Positions 30,320-42,208 of a stretch of DNA of 62,000 nt are shown in pieces. Source of the DNA: Acanthaster planci (Eukaryota; Echinodermata; Asteroidea; Valvatida; Acanthasteridae); the NCBI RefSeq assembly GCF_001949145.1, contig NW_019091425.1:96575-158574 (forward strand). Reading direction: 5' to 3'. Made by a program: the position numbers and the translations under genes. Under the pieces are notes generated by a model, which did not search any database, had not been told where the DNA came from, and saw only the letters and a list, made by a program, of their open reading frames with translations. The stretch's first letter is position 1. The number at the start of each line of letters is the position of its first letter.

Positions 30320-30763
30320 TTTGACAAAATGTTATTAAAATCTACTCTCGATCTCGTATTATCTCGCACCAATTCGTAAAATCTCGGCTCATCAGACATG
30401 TCAGAACAGCAAATAATTGGGATTCTCATAAATAATAAAACTACCTTAATATATTAGAGAATTTTTATCAATCACGTACGTGGTAAAATCACGGAAAAAT
30501 AACAGTCCTAGTAGGTTAGAACATGGAGGAAGGAAAGAAGAAATACTAATTTTGAAGTTGTGTTGGAGCATTACGCGAACGAAGCTGGCCTACAAATTAA
30601 TCACGTGATCTGACCTCAAAATGGCGTCAACCGCGGGAAGTTTGGTCAGTGGATTGTCTACTGCTTAATTTGTTGTTTAGGACAAACTATTTTAATGCAC
30701 GATTTTCTTCTTTTTATTTATTATCTGCAGTCTTAAAAAACGATGAACCATTAGTGACTTAAA
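30320..30763. promoter_or_regulatory. Shared divergent promoter between TNKS and GINS4
   Basis: 444 bp separate the start codons of two genes transcribed away from each other. Visible elements: an E-box palindrome CACGTG at 30602-30607, a longer palindrome CACGTACGTG at 30473-30482, and AAAATGGCG words at about 30618-30626 and 30761-30769 resembling the core of YY1 sites that often sit at start codons of housekeeping genes. No TATA box is convincing. Bidirectional promoter use is inferred from the layout only. Confidence 0.6.
30621..30668 (+). other. Possible 16-codon upstream ORF in the GINS4 leader
   Basis: ATG in a favourable AAAATGGCG context opens a short frame (MASTAGSLVSG...) that stops with TAA before the GINS4 start codon, in a different frame from GINS4. 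If GINS4 transcription begins upstream of 30621 this could dampen translation. It could equally be untranscribed. A possible splice acceptor (CTGCAG) ends at about 30730, so part of this leader may be removed. Confidence 0.25.
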
Positions 30764-33700
30764 ATGGCGAGTATTGATGATGATATAAATGAAGAATGGA
30801 GCGACGACGAAGTGGAAATGACAGCAGCAGATGTGTTACAGAAACTAGAAGAGGTAGGCATGTCTCCGAGTCCAACAAAAAAATGTGTCGTCATGGATAG
30901 TCGTGTCGTTGTTTATTACTACTAATTATTAGCCTGTCGTAATATTTTGTTAAAATGATTAAGCATAATAGATGTCATGCAAAAGTAATGAGTTGTTGAA
31001 TTATTTTACGTTAGTTTATTTATCACAGAATTTATAAATAGGGGGCCTAGGCCCTAAGTCTAAACTAGGGACATCATGATGATAGTTTCTTTATGTTCTT
31101 AAAGGAATGTTTTACTACCACGACCTGACATGCCTGATGACTACAGCATGGAGAAATTTTTATTCTTTAGTGACTACAGTAACCATGGTAACTGTATCAC
31201 TCAGTCATGTGCCGCAATCAGCATGATCAGTAAAGTCAGTACCCCCAAAACTGTGGGGTCCGACGTCTGCTCCGCTCCCTCGGATGTTAGACCCCACAGT
31301 TCTGGGGGGTATAATGTCAGATGAGTCATGTCAATGGATGTGGACATTTATTATCTTGATCGTTTGTTAACATGCTTAATGTAAAGCACAAGATAAATTA
31401 AAATAATGGCCTCTCAGTGACCCAGTTAACTCGGTTAGATTGGATTCAACTACCAGAGTGAAAGTCTATTTGAGTGACTATTCTAAGTAAATTTCTCCTT
31501 GGCCCTCACTTTACATCCAGGAATCGCAAATGAGCGTGTGTTTCTTTTACGTTCACATTGATTATGTTGATGCCTTAAGCCAATCCTAGAATTAATACAG
31601 GGCTCCTTATTACTGGTAATGTTCCATAATTCTACTTTCTAGGGGTAACACTTAATATGTTTGTAGGAAAAGGATTCCACATGCCACTTGACACCTTGTG
31701 CACAAACCATATGAGACTGGTCTGAAGAATTCTATTTTCTAAGTGATAACTCAATGCTTTCACTGCTACATTTTATGACATTTTATTGCTTTCGGACACG
31801 TCAGATGGGTAATAGGTCCCTGCAGGGCAAAAGTAGTGGCGTCCATATATGGAATTCTTTCCTGTTTAAAAATTACACATACAGTGCATTGCAATTTTTC
31901 TTGTCATTTCAACAACCTATTTGTTGATATCATTCGACAACCCATATGATGTTCTTGTTGTGATTTCTAAACACTGGCCTTTATTTTTAATGAATAGTTC
32001 ATTGTGCCTGGGCATTTATAATTTTTCTTTTGTTTAGGCGTGGTTGAACGAGAAGTTTTCTCCAGATCTCTTAGAGAGTAAGTCTGAGCTGGTAGACTGC
32101 ATGCTAGAACAGATTCAACAGATGGAGAGCAATATCAGCCGCTGCAAGAAAGGAGACTTCCGTATTATTGTGCATAAGATGGAGGTACCTTGAGCAGGAT
32201 GATCTTGTCTTGTATGAGACACCCCCACCTCCCGTTAATTCATAAACAGTTTGATTAAAACAGAGTATTTTGTCTTACAACATGAGAAAATGGTGGACCC
32301 TTTTCCACCCAAAATTATGCACATTCTGATATAAAGATATAACATAACTTCAGGAGTTACCCTTTTAACAAGGAGCACCTTTTGGAATTGCTAGATTAGT
32401 AATGATTATCACTATGTTAAGTCCAATGTCCAGATAGTGCACAAGCATAAACAATTGTAAGTGTAAAGAACATCAAGCTATACCACTGAGTATAAATCTT
32501 CTTGCTGTCTTGCCAACTAAACCTTTAGAGTTTCTGCTTAAAGGATCACACTTTGCATGTTATTGTGACTGAATGCCACAAAGCCTTTGAGGAGAAATAT
32601 GACTTTTGTCAGGTACCTGTTGATGAAAATTGAACGGTTTGTTCGTCCATTTGGCTTTGTACCTTGTTGTTATTGTTTGTTCTCAGATTGACAGGATCAG
32701 GTACATTTTGAGCAGCTACTTGAGGATACGATTGGGAAAGGTGAGTTAAAAGCTGTTCAGTTTTTGATGTTGCAGTGCTACTAGGAAATGATATCAACCG
32801 GCAGAGAAAGACCTTGTTTTCAGAGAAAGACAGTCAATTTTTCTTGAATTTCTGCTCTTATGACTCAAACTTGCTTCTGTCCTAATCACAGCAAAACAAG
32901 GGCCGTCATTTTGAATTTCTTTCTGCAACACTTGCAGATTGAAAAGTATTTCCATAACATTTTGAAGAAAGAAGCAGCGAGGAAGGATGACGAACCATCC
33001 AGGTTATCACAGGAAGAGTTTGCCTTTGCCAAAGAGTAAGTTTGAAGGAAAAATGAAGATTCTGGGACAAGAATAGTGTTGACATTGGGACATTGTCTTT
33101 TCTAGTGCATGCTGATATCAGTCCCCAATTATTCCTCTTATTTCTTTATTTTCTTGAATGCACATCTGTGAAGGATTGTAATTTGAGAAAAAAAAAGCTG
33201 TCCAAGTGATCACCAACATCACTAGCTGTTTCTTATATTGAGAACCTTATTTCCGGGATGGTTTTTGTGAAAGGCTTTCTGAATCCACCAAACTTAATGA
33301 TACATTCTTTGTGCTAAAGCAAAATTGAGTCAGCAAGGCTTTGTACGGCTAAATTGTGGGATACAGGCACATTTTAGAGTACACTGCAGTTCTGGTTTAA
33401 GAGGTTCCGTGATGGGACATCTCCCCTCAAATAAAAATAGTTTGGTTATGATTATACATTTCATGATTCAACCTGTTACAGAGTGTGGAGTTAGGCCAAT
33501 ACAGTGCACTTGGATGATCAATTTTGTTCTGCTGTAATCAGCTTTTGATCAGACATAATCCAAGGCCTCTTACAGTAGCAATGTCATCAGCACAAGAAAT
33601 CAGAGTAAAAACACTGACAGAGTTTCACGTTGGGGACATCTTGATATTGCCTAACAGCAGTTTGTCCACTGACATCTGCTTTCTGTGGGACACCTGCCAA

Positions 33701-35703
33701 AAGTGGTCGAGAAATGTCCAATGTCTGACCGTAATTTTCACACTCTGCTGTTGTACTGCAGGTTTGCCGAGAACACAGACAACCATTTTAAATCAGTTGC
33801 CCTGAGGCACATGCCGCCTAACCTACAGGCCCTGGAGCAAGACAAAAGGGGTGAGACAAAGATTAAAAGGCCAAATTTCTGGCACGCTGGACTGCAAAGG
33901 GAGAGTCGGTGAAGGGGAAGAACCCGTCACCAAAATATCACAAGACGCATTGAAATTTTGCCTGTAAAGTGTCCTACTCGGTGTCCCTGAAGCTTCTGAG
34001 ATAGATTCAAACTTCAAGGACCCAAGTCTTGAGCAGGCTACAAGTTCAAGCCAACTTACCCTGAAAAAGGGAATGACTGATTTTTTTTTTCTTTCACATT
34101 GTCTGAGCCAATGAGAGCGCTTGTTGCTGCCAGGTTAAAATAGAAATGCATTTGTTTGTCGGTCACATTTACAGTGGCTGTTGAACATGGAAATTTCTCT
34201 GAACTGAAGAAATTCTCTTGGGAGAGGAATTTTGTATGTAAGCTTTTCTACCCCCTTGCCTGAACACACACTCATGTTCTCTGTTTAAACATGGTTATAT
34301 GTTACACAATGTGTGACACAGGCTCACTGATGACGCCTTGGTTTTTCGTTTTTTCTTATTCAACAATGAATCCTTTTCGACAGCCCCTAAGCCAAACCTA
34401 GATGCCTATGTATTCCTTCGGGCCAACCAGAAGCAGGAACAAGTTCTCATCGAGCCAGAGTTGGAGGATGACCAAAAGTAAGTCTGCAACAGTTGTGTTA
34501 GTCAAGTCCATTACATGTCCATCGCAAGCTTATCCAGTCTCAAGTCACAAGCTATTCATATTAACTGTAATTCATAAATACCGGGGACGATTTTTCTATT
34601 CCTGTTGGTCAAAACACGTCATGTGACCGTGTATTAACATTTGATGTTGTTCAAGTAAAAAGATTCTATTGGACAACTTTCAAAAGGAATGTACCGTAAA
34701 ATGGACGGAGGTGTTTGGGAAAATAAAAGTAAGATTTTAGAACAAAATCGTTGGAAATCCATCACATTGACTTCTTTTGACTCTATGAAAAAAAATTATT
34801 TATGAATGGGTATAAAAATGGGCTTGGCCGGTCTTAAACTAATGTTTAAGATCGGCTCAGGAGGCTGAACGCTGATTGATAATGCCCTCGCCTGCAGCTT
34901 GGGCATTAGTCGTGTCCATTCGCCTGAGCCTGTAAGCACACAGTTATTCCCTTACAAAAGCATTCATTTGACACTGTTCATTGTGTTACTAGTGACTTAA
35001 TACAGCAAAAGAGTTGTATAAGGTCTTGTGAATGGCGTCCTTGACTGTGACACTGGTCAATAGCTCACGCGTTGACCGAACAAGAAAAGAACCAGACTTT
35101 CACTCACATCTTTTTGTGTTAGGGGTTTCTTTGAAAGACATGCAGAATGCTCCTGTTTCCATTTGGAAATCAACTCTAGTTAAATGTGTCATTTCTTGTG
35201 AGAACAAGTGGTGTTTTTGCCAGGTGAATGTGCCTTCCACGTTAAAGAATGCCAGTTATCAAAAAGCTGCCAAGCGGAAAATAATCGTTCAACAAATGTC
35301 ATGACCTGTGCTAGCAACAGTTGAGGGCCAGTTACAAGAAATGTACATCTGATGAAAATTGAACTGGTGGTCTGCTCTTATATTGCAACTATTGTCTATG
35401 CATAGCTTTTTATGTGCGTAGCATTTTCCCGAAGTTGGTCCCAGCTGATGGAATATTTCACATTTTAAATTTCAAAACACCCTTTTTTCCCCAAACATTT
35501 CCTTCTCCCTTTTCTTCTGTATCTTTCCTTTATCAGGTTTTGATTGCTAATTTGTCAGCTATGCATGATCACATCGCCTGATTTTGGTTCTGTTTCTAAA
35601 TTTCAGTGCAGAGGTCATTGACCTGGAGGAAAGCGCACAGTACATCATGAGGTATCAGCCAATTGCATCACTTGTGACTGGCGGAGCCGTCTCGTTAATT
35701 TGA
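30764..35703 (+). CDS. GINS4: GINS complex subunit 4 (SLD5), complete 7-exon gene
   Basis: SLD5 is one of the four GINS subunits, part of the Cdc45-MCM-GINS replicative helicase in the nucleus. Coding exons: 30764-30853, 32038-32184, 32687-32740, 32938-33035, 33762-33850, 34384-34477, 35607-35703. All junctions are GT-AG with consistent phases; 669 nt give 222 residues (human 223). Recognisable segments: the acidic N-terminus, AWLNEKFSPDLLESKSELVD, the RIRYILSSYLRIRLGKIEKF helix, the signature ALRHMPPNLQ, the B-domain PKPNLDAYVFLRANQKQE, VIDLEESAQYIMRYQPIASL and the terminal GGAVSLI. An in-frame TGA lies just upstream of the ATG, which fixes the start. Confidence 0.96.
31241..31310. repeat. 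GC-rich hairpin repeat in GINS4 intron 1 (copy 1)
   Basis: Ends ACCCCCAAAACTGTGGGGTC and GACCCCACAGTTCTGGGGGG are inverted copies of about 20 bp around a 30-bp centre. A related single arm is present at 42190. Confidence 0.65.
34854..34930. repeat. Nested inverted repeat in GINS4 intron 6
   Basis: GGCTCAGG at 34854 pairs with CCTGAGCC ending at 34930, and inside it AATGCCC pairs with GGGCATT. The arms align over about 32 bp with some mismatches. It would form a 77-base hairpin in DNA or in the pre-mRNA. Probably a small foldback element. Confidence 0.55.
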
Positions 35704-36121
35704 ACAACCTGTCCGTCCACCACTCTGTTTCAATGCAATGTCTGCAGCCCATGAGCTCGGATTGTTTCCCAAGCCTGCCCGAGATGTGCTTTAAAAGTTT
35801 GTCTCCCTCAGGTACCGGCCAGAATTGCACTCCTCTAGAATCTTACTTTTTGTCTCCATCTTCCACATCATCTGATTTTGAGGGTCCCTGACACTGGAGA
35901 TTCTGGTTCCAGTTTTTCTCATTTTTGTTACAGGAACCTCAAAGTGCATGATACAAAGGCAGGAATAAGAGTCTTTTTCAAAGGTTCTGGTCCTGGCTAT
36001 GATAAAAACCACAGAAACAACCTTTTAGAAATGCCCATTGTGTCATTGTTATATATGCTATTTGCATCACCTGTTGATGGAGGACTTTTTAAGGGCTTTG
36101 CTTTTTGAGTATCAGGAAATG

Positions 36122-36127
36122 AATAAA
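36122..36127 (+). promoter_or_regulatory. Candidate GINS4 polyadenylation signal
   Basis: AATAAA lies about 420 bases after the GINS4 stop codon. It is the first canonical hexamer I see downstream on that strand. Cleavage would fall near 36140-36155. Confidence 0.5.
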
Positions 36128-37760
36128 AGGTATGCTAATGCCCATCCTGCTGAGCACTAGCATTGCCCTTAGCTGATGCTGTGAATAAGAAAGCAAAGTA
36201 ACCCCCAAAATCATGTTACGTGTCCCTGACTGCTTTCTGTGGGGAGCCACCTGCAATGTTTTTCTTTTAGTTTTTAACACTGGAAAAAAAGCAAAAAATG
36301 TCAACCAACTTCCAACATTAGACTTTCTACTGTCACTTTGCACTTAATACAGTCAATCGTGCAGTCTCCATATGTTTCATAAATCAAATATGTGCCCATG
36401 GGTGCGGCTGTGTTGTGATTCTTGTGAAACCTCGCTCCAAGCCTCTAAACAAACGATCAGAACTGCTAGAAATATTTTCAGTTGTATTAGCTCTTTCATT
36501 GTTATGTCTTTGAACTGGGGAAACAGAGAATGTAAAACATTGGAAATTTAAAAAAGAATGGTGGTCATGTTGAAAATAAAAACTAGAAGCCGTGCCTCCT
36601 CTTTAAAACAAAGCCTGGATGCTAAACATGTTTATATTTTTACTTGGCCAGAAACCTGTAAGAGTACTAATAATACAAATTTATGTAGCATATTTGTACG
36701 AAAATTAAGGATCGTCATGTCCAACACTGTATTATTAACCTCCCAGTTGATGGACTTGTGACCATTTGTAAGTCTATCCAGTAAGTGCCCATCAGATGAG
36801 GTCCTGTGGGTTTAATCCAACAGAACTGCAAACTTCAAGCAGCACTGCTCTTGCCCGAGATAATGAATATTCAAACAGTGCATGCCCAAAAGGAAGCATA
36901 TCTAAGGTCATTCAGGAAGAGTAATATGCATGCGTGTGCTTGGTCTTATCCTTGCCTTTTTGAAATGCCAAGCTGGCTTATTCCTGAGGTGAAAGACAAG
37001 CATGGTAAATACTGTGCATTCTCTGCCTCTTCAATTCTGTAAGAATGTCAAAAAAAGTAAAACTGAAGCCAAATCTACATTTCCTGCTGGGAACACCTAC
37101 AAAAAGTACCAAAGTGCTTCAAGCCCATCTGCATAATTTTTCCAACTGAACTTTTGCCTGGCGGTATTGTTTGAAATTATTTATCTCAAAGCAATCTTTG
37201 AAATTGTAAATTGTGTTCCAACTTGTACATAGAGTACAGCAAGAGCATTGCACATAAAAAGTTACCGGCATTCACAGAAAAGTTTTTCCATACACGGAAA
37301 GCACCATTTCCCCCTCAGCAGTACATGTACAGTATATCAACCATATTTAACAAGGAAAACATTGAAGTTTTCACTTAGAAACAAAATTGTTCAGACCAGT
37401 TTCCTAGGGTTTGTGCACATGGGCTTCAGTGATGTCCATGTACATGGAACTCTTCCCACTGGGCTTGCATTCCAAAATGAAATTTATTATCAGTTGTAGG
37501 ATTGCCATTGATTGTCAGTCTGTTAGAAATGTCAAAAGTACAAGTACATGTATTTTAAATGTTTATTTTAAAGGTAGGCAATTTAGTGTTCCATGTTTGC
37601 CTCGTGGTTTGTGAAGGTAATAATAGATAACACAGACGCCTCTTGTTGCTGTGCATGTCAATTTTTTCTTTGTTATAGAGATAATCACTTGCTTTTGGGC
37701 ATATGATTAGTAAGGGGTATTGCAGCATACCTGTGTACAAAAATTGTTTATTTCTATGGA

Positions 37761-37811
37761 GTGAATTTTTATTCACTTTCGCCGCCTCTTGACGAAAGTC
37801 AACAGGCGGCG
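37761..37811. repeat. Two adjacent short hairpins
   Basis: GTGAAT/ATTCAC pairs around a T-rich loop at 37761-37776. Three bases later CGCCGCCT, one mismatch, TTGAC, a GAAA loop, GTCAA, one mismatch and AGGCGGCG form a 14-step hairpin at 37780-37811. No feature I know explains the pair. Confidence 0.55.
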
Positions 37812-39391
37812 CTATTTCGGTCTGAATTTGTACAGTTTTCTATGGGCGCGTATTTGGTGTAGTGCAATCTTATTCGGTTCATAAGTGTGACGTCATTTCA
37901 GTTTAAACTACGCCCACAACACATGCACTACACATAGAGTTACATGCATTGATGATCGCAGTTTACATGGAACCGGACCGGAAGTTAACGTGCAATTTCA
38001 GCGATCATCCAATGGGATCCTGCAAATCGTTGTGCGTCCGCGCCGCCTTTGTGACGAAGTCACGAACTGGATAATGGAGATCAATCGCGCTTTTGACGAT
38101 GACGATGACTACGCGTAACGAATAATATATGGTCTTTGCGTACACGCAGAACGCGTGCAAGAACCCACTTGGAAAACTTACAACCATCTGTCTTTCTTTT
38201 GCTTGGGGGTGCACTTCAACTCGGGGCGGATTGCAGTTGTCAGACGAAAGGAGGAAAATCGACCTGTACACTTTCCCCTCCCTTCGCAAAAACGAGAGAA
38301 ATCGATTTTAATCCCATCCTGAGCCATCAGCGTTGCGCCCCCCCCATTGCCGTTCGCGCAAAGATGACAAAAAATTTAACATCGAAAGAGCACCCCTCTA
38401 AAGTGTTGGCGGCAGTGAGTGGGTGCAGTCAAGTTTCCTGAATCGGTACGGTACGGGTACTCGGGTAAGGCGTAGATTTACGAGTTCGAGTGATGATTGA
38501 ATAAAAGACCCGCTGGAAAAAAATGGGGGATTTTTGAACACTGTTTATTCTACTGCGAATTCTTCTTGGAAATTTTAAATTAGATGTTCATTTCCTAAGT
38601 ATTGGCCCCTGTTCTCTACTTCTTAAGGTTAGATCCCGTATAGCCCCCACCCCACGATGCATGTCGAACTATGGAGCCTGGAAACGACTGCGATTAGTGT
38701 AAATCTTGCAGAAGAGAAAAATGACGAGCGTATGTCCAGTCGGACCCGAGCAAGCTTGCGAACAAGACACACTGAAAACTGAAGATCTTCATCCGAGACT
38801 AGAAAAAAAAGAGCATCGCGTTGTAACCCCAGAAAATGCAAAATCTTCTGTTTGTTTATTTCTGCTATTTTACCAGGATATCTGACTTTAACTAAAACTT
38901 TTCGAACATGCATTCCCTTCACAATATTTTAAGATACATGTATATGTATTATAAAAATCACAAACACTACGCCTGCATTTTATTTCCCATTTTTATGTCA
39001 GCGCGTAAAAAATAACAGCTCCATAGCCTGTAAAATGTAACGATGGCTCTGTCAATCATGTCTATGGATACACGACTAGGCAACAGGCAGTTTTTGCTGT
39101 CCGTGGTCACGTCGTGACCCAAACTCACTGAAATTCCTACCGGTATCCTTAATCCAAAAGACAAAGTTTGGGTCAGCTGGAACTACCACGATCTAGAAAC
39201 GTGCGTCGACCAACAAAGGCCCATCAGGGCGAATCCAGTGACAAATTTCGGGGGGGGGAAGATTGTTGTAATGTAATCTTTTATGGCCTTTCTGCTGCTG
39301 AAGCTGCATTTAGGGGCTTTAGAAGCTTTTTGAAGGGAGGGGAATGAAATAGATTTTTAAAAAATCACCTTTCACTATTTTTCAGAGGTGG

Positions 39392-39745
39392 CCAAGTCAA
39401 GTCACAAGTTATTTGGTCACAGGGCAAGTCAAGTAAAGTCACAAATTATTTGGTCTAAACACAAGTCAAGTCACAAGTCTCTTTGTCCAAGTACAAGTCA
39501 AGCTGCACGTTATTTTTTTCTATGTGTAATAAGCAAAAAGAACTAAGCGGCAACTTACGAAGTCACGAGTTGCGAGTTATAAAAATATATAGGGCCGGTC
39601 GAGTTGCGTCTGACTTGGGTTGGTAACAAGTCATTTTTTTTTTTGCAAGTCCAAGTCAAGTCACAAGTCAAAGCAGGTATTTATAAGTCAACTCACAAAA
39701 ATAGCGACTCGAGTCCGACTCGAGTCCAAGTCACGTGACTCGAAT
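39392..39745 (+). repeat. Degenerate AAGTCAAGTCACAAGT tandem array
   Basis: The words AAGTCAAGTCAC, CACAAGTC and CAAGTCCAAGTC recur about a dozen times with irregular spacing between 39392 and 39745, ending in ACTCGAGTCCGACTCGAGTCC. It looks like a decayed minisatellite or a repeat-bearing element. The array breaks around 39505-39620. Confidence 0.6.
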
Positions 39746-42189
39746 CAGCACCTCTGTTATTTTTCAACAACGATTTTGGCTTTCGGGGTGGGGTCATGGC
39801 CCCCGTTGCCTCCGCCTTGTATCCGCCCTTGACGCCCATACAAATAAGGGGATTACTGTCTGGTATGCATCATGTACATGTACATACGTACGTGTACATG
39901 ATAAGGAGCGACTAACCGCAGACTGGACTGGACATGCGGGCACCGGACCCCAACACCGTGCTGATCCCATGGTCAGCAACCAGCGACCATGTGGACAGCA
40001 CAGTGTCGTTACAAGGTTATAGGCGCGGGGTTCATGCGTGGTTAAAACATGATCACTCCGTGCTTACATTCACCTTGAGGTGGGCTGCTTTTTTGGTGAA
40101 CGTACATGGACGTGGTGGGGCAGGTAGAACCAGCGCATGCATATACGTGTACCTGTAAAAATGAAGTCGTAAAAAACACGGTGGCGCGACAAGAGGCCTT
40201 TTTTCCGTTCACCAGTTGGCATGCTCTTGTCTAGTCTGATATTGGAGTTTTTATACAGCTCAATGGTCTATGCATGTGCAGTTGTAGGAAATTCTGCTGG
40301 TGCCCACAGATTTCCGGTTCCTCTCGGAGGACCGGTAAAACTTTCCCTTTCAGAATCAAATTTTTTTCAATTTGTCCTAATGTTACCAAGTTGTTTTTTT
40401 TGGGGGGGGTGCTCATGACGTTAGTTGTTGAACTCACTTTGTTAATTACTGGAGCGGCTTCTTTTAATATTATGTATGCTTGTTTCAGATTGACCATCGG
40501 CTCCTGTCCCAACCCAGCCTCCCAGGGAAAACTTTTTCTTGCCATTGACCCTATCTGAGACCCCTGGCAACCTCCATAAATTAAATGACCGAATTAAAGA
40601 ATAAAATATATATTAACTAAGCAACAAATTCAGGATCTTCGCAATAAGGAAGGTTTTTGGAGATGTCCAATTTTCTGCACAAGGCTGTGCAACGTTTCCG
40701 AAATTTGGTATTGAGCGTGGGCAGTCATCCTCGTGCAATCCAGTCTCTAGTAGTACGTCAAATGTCTTTAACGTAATCGATGTGTTCCTTCCTCCATGTT
40801 TAAACAGAGCAATTTCTACTTTTGATTTGTTTCCATGAGTCAGAAGGGAAACCTCGATGTTGCCCAACACGTATAATTATGGTTCGAGCACTTTTTATGT
40901 ACTGTTGCTACGCTGGCACAAAATTACGATTAAAAGCGCAATGGTGAAATTCAACACGACTTGCTCCAGATTGTGACGGACCTTAAAAGTTGTAGTATTG
41001 TAAGGGGTGTAAATCAATTTTCATTATATGGCTCGAGATTTTGGTAAATGATGACTAGTTTATATATTGCAGAAAACAATAACAAATTTACACTCGTTTA
41101 TTTCCCCATGCACTGACTGACTTCTCTTCAAAGAAACAAAATCATGATAGGTTCTCGTATCTAAAAACCCAAAATTCTATCAGCTGGAGCAATCATTTCA
41201 CGGATGTTGTCCAGCACAGGTGAGTGTACACGCGTCTACTCGCACGACCGGTAGACGGCCGTGATTGGACCATGCTTCAGCGAGCCGACCTGATCCCTCA
41301 TAGGCCAACGTCTCTGATTGGCCGCTAAAAAAAGCACCACGTGAAACTTCAACCCTGTTGGGGTTACCCTCCTGAAGAAGTTTCAAAACCACTCGGTCAT
41401 AGGTACATGAAATGCTTGCAAAAATAACACATTTGTTACATTACCCTAGAAGTTAACTTCAGCCGAAAGAGTTGATTTTAGAAATATAAACTGGCCACTG
41501 AATTTACAATAAGTTTCTCTACAGATATGTTTTTTTCTATTATAAATAACTAGTTTTTATTGTATTGGAAAGAACCTACCTTCTGGAAAATGGTTGTACC
41601 TAACAAGGATGACCTTTCAAGATCATGCGCCGGGCCGGCCGGGGACTACGTGCTTCATCGTTCTGGCCATTCATTAAGCATAAACATGTTCGTCATCCAT
41701 GATCAAATGTACATGAAGTAAGCCGTTGTTGACTGTTTGTGACCGTAGACTTTGAAAATTGGCATCGTTTATCAAATGTAAGCCAATGCTCAATTCTGCA
41801 CCAGAACACATCGGATGATTTCGACAGTTAGCCTTACATCAACTGATATTGCTTCCACGATCAAGCTGTTTTCATCAGCCGACAGTTTTGGAGTTTCCGG
41901 AAAGGCATGACCAGATGAAAATTCTATTTCTACCTACGTGTGGGCTTAACGGTAGGCTTGACGTTACACATCGATGTGGATGGCCAATCTTTGTAGGCCA
42001 ACATGGAACTTGCTCAGTGCTAGGCCTGTAAGTGTAAGTGGCCGATTGAAACGGCTCTTTGCATTTGTTAGCTTGTTGCATGCTTGTTGTTTGTTTTGTT
42101 AGTAACTCTAACAGGCCTGACGTATTTGTTAACCTAAGCTAGCTTGAGGCTGTAGGCCTCTGCCTAGAAATACCTTAACCTTGGGCCTG

Positions 42190-42208
42190 TCCCCAGAACT
42201 GTGGGGTC
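42190..42208. repeat. GC-rich hairpin repeat upstream of PPP1R3 (copy 2, single arm)
   Basis: CCCCAGAACTGTGGGGTCCG matches the inverted right arm of the 31241-31310 repeat over about 18 bp. The following CGCTCC also matches the interior of copy 1. The opposite arm is not recognisable. Confidence 0.5.
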
